NCBI GenBank assembly: GCA_027051265.1
Contig: JALTZH010000037.1
Coordinates: forward strand, 1-5,806
Direction: 5' to 3'
DNA length: 5,806 nucleotides
From: an archaeon
GTDB taxonomy: Archaea > Hydrothermarchaeota > Hydrothermarchaeia > JALTZZ01 > JALUTC01
Part shown: one piece after another, positions 5,300 through 5,806 of the stretch
Position numbering within the stretch: the first letter of the stretch is position 1
How the letters are laid out: every line of letters begins with the position of its first letter
Notes under the pieces: generated by a model
What the model was told of the DNA's origin: nothing
Database searches by the model: none
The model's input: the letters and a program-made list of their open reading frames with translations, nothing else
Made by a program: the position numbers and the translations under genes

Positions 5300-5806
5300 T
5301 CGTTTTTATTCCAGTAAAATTAGAAGGTAAAACCAGATTATCAAACTTCCTAAGCAAAGCGGAAAGAAAAGAATTAATCATGTATATGCTTAAAGATATA
5401 TTAAATGTTGTTCAGAAAATATTTAAAACAATATATATAATAACTAATGATAATTTAGACCTTAACAACGTAACGATATTAAAGGATTCAGGTAAAGGAT
5501 TAAGAAACGTTTTAGAAGTGATGAACAAATACAAAAAGGAAAATATATTTTTACCTGTTGATGTTCCGTTGATTGATGAACATGATTTAAGATATGTTTT
5601 AAGGATGAAAAGTTTTTACGAATATATAATATCTCCAGCAAAAAGAAATGGTATAAGTTTAGTGTATAGAAAAAATAACAGCTATGATATAATATTTTCA
5701 AGCAAGAGCTTTGTTGATTGTTTAAATTATTGTAAAAAAAATAATATAAATTATTTCATCTATTTTTCTAAAAATTTATATTTAGAGATTGATATGGTTG
5801 AAGATA
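5296..5806 (+). CDS. cofC: 2-phospho-L-lactate guanylyltransferase CofC, 3' end beyond the window
   Basis: CofC/FbiD activates phospholactate (or a related phospho-acid) with GTP to a guanylyl diphosphate donor for the lactyl side chain of coenzyme F420. The ATG at 5296 overlaps the mfnB TGA (ATGA), there is no Shine-Dalgarno, and coupling is likely. 170 codons are open to the window edge; family members run somewhat over 200 aa, so the C-terminus is missing. Visible features are IPVKLEGKTRLSNFLS (5-20, nucleotidyltransferase N-terminal loop), a helix with ERKELIMYMLKDIL, SGKGLRNVLEV (65-75), LPVDVPLI with D89 (86-93, metal site) and LEIDMVED (163-170), matching the usual DIDTxED. Oddities: the usual GGTN-type substrate motif after the SPA strand reads KRNGISL (116-122), and the N-terminal loop is short. 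The family call is good, but exact substrate and activity are less certain. Confidence 0.85.
   Translation, partial: MIVFIPVKLEGKTRLSNFLSKAERKELIMYMLKDILNVVQKIFKTIYIITNDNLDLNNVTILKDSGKGLRNVLEVMNKYKKENIFLPVDVPLIDEHDLRYVLRMKSFYEYIISPAKRNGISLVYRKNNSYDIIFSSKSFVDCLNYCKKNNINYFIYFSKNLYLEIDMVED

Noticed and set aside
5026-5701. Minus-strand frames of 71 and 79 codons under mfnB and cofC
   Set aside because: The plus strand carries clearly conserved proteins here; the antisense products look like nothing known.

Overview
The window is AT-rich DNA from an archaeon. The evidence is an archaeal-type ribosomal stalk operon (L11, L1, L10/P0, L12, with the archaeal AGLA-LFG tails on L10 and L12), the archaea-specific tRNA(Ile2) enzyme TiaS, and two archaeal cofactor genes (MfnB for methanofuran, CofC for coenzyme F420). 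Methanofuran plus F420 suggests a methanogen, a relative of methanogens, or another archaeon with C1-carrier metabolism. The lineage (for example Euryarchaeota versus a TACK group) cannot be fixed from this sequence alone.

Layout. Positions 1-260 hold the remains or the truncated end of an unrecognised minus-strand gene, with no good start codon and an apparent frameshift. Positions 261-496 hold no convincing gene, only small palindromes and one bulged hairpin. A 49-codon plus-strand ORF (497-646) with a clean leucine/isoleucine heptad pattern runs convergently into tiaS and overlaps its 3' end by 8 bp. The complete tiaS gene lies on the minus strand (639-1880). A 56-bp gap separates it from the divergent operon rpl11-rpl1-rpl10-rpl12 (1937-4455). 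A 166-bp gap with two tandem hairpins follows, then mfnB (4622-5299) and cofC (5296 to the window end, truncated), which overlap by an ATGA.

How the genes relate. TiaS agmatinylates C34 of the CAU-anticodon tRNA-Ile so that it reads AUA. AUA is the dominant Ile codon in the neighbouring genes (10 of 16 Ile codons in rpl11), so translation of the operon depends on the gene beside it. The four ribosomal proteins build the L1 protuberance and the L11/L10/L12 stalk that recruits translation GTPases. MfnB makes the furan phosphate precursor of methanofuran, and CofC makes the activated phospho-lactate or related precursor of F420, so the downstream pair is a cofactor operon.

Most of the window is ordinary housekeeping. 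The parts worth a second look are the decayed or frameshifted gene at the left edge, the small coiled-coil ORF, the altered substrate motif in CofC, the shared sequence block in the L10 and L12 tails, and the non-coding hairpins. I see no clear evidence of a new multi-gene system.
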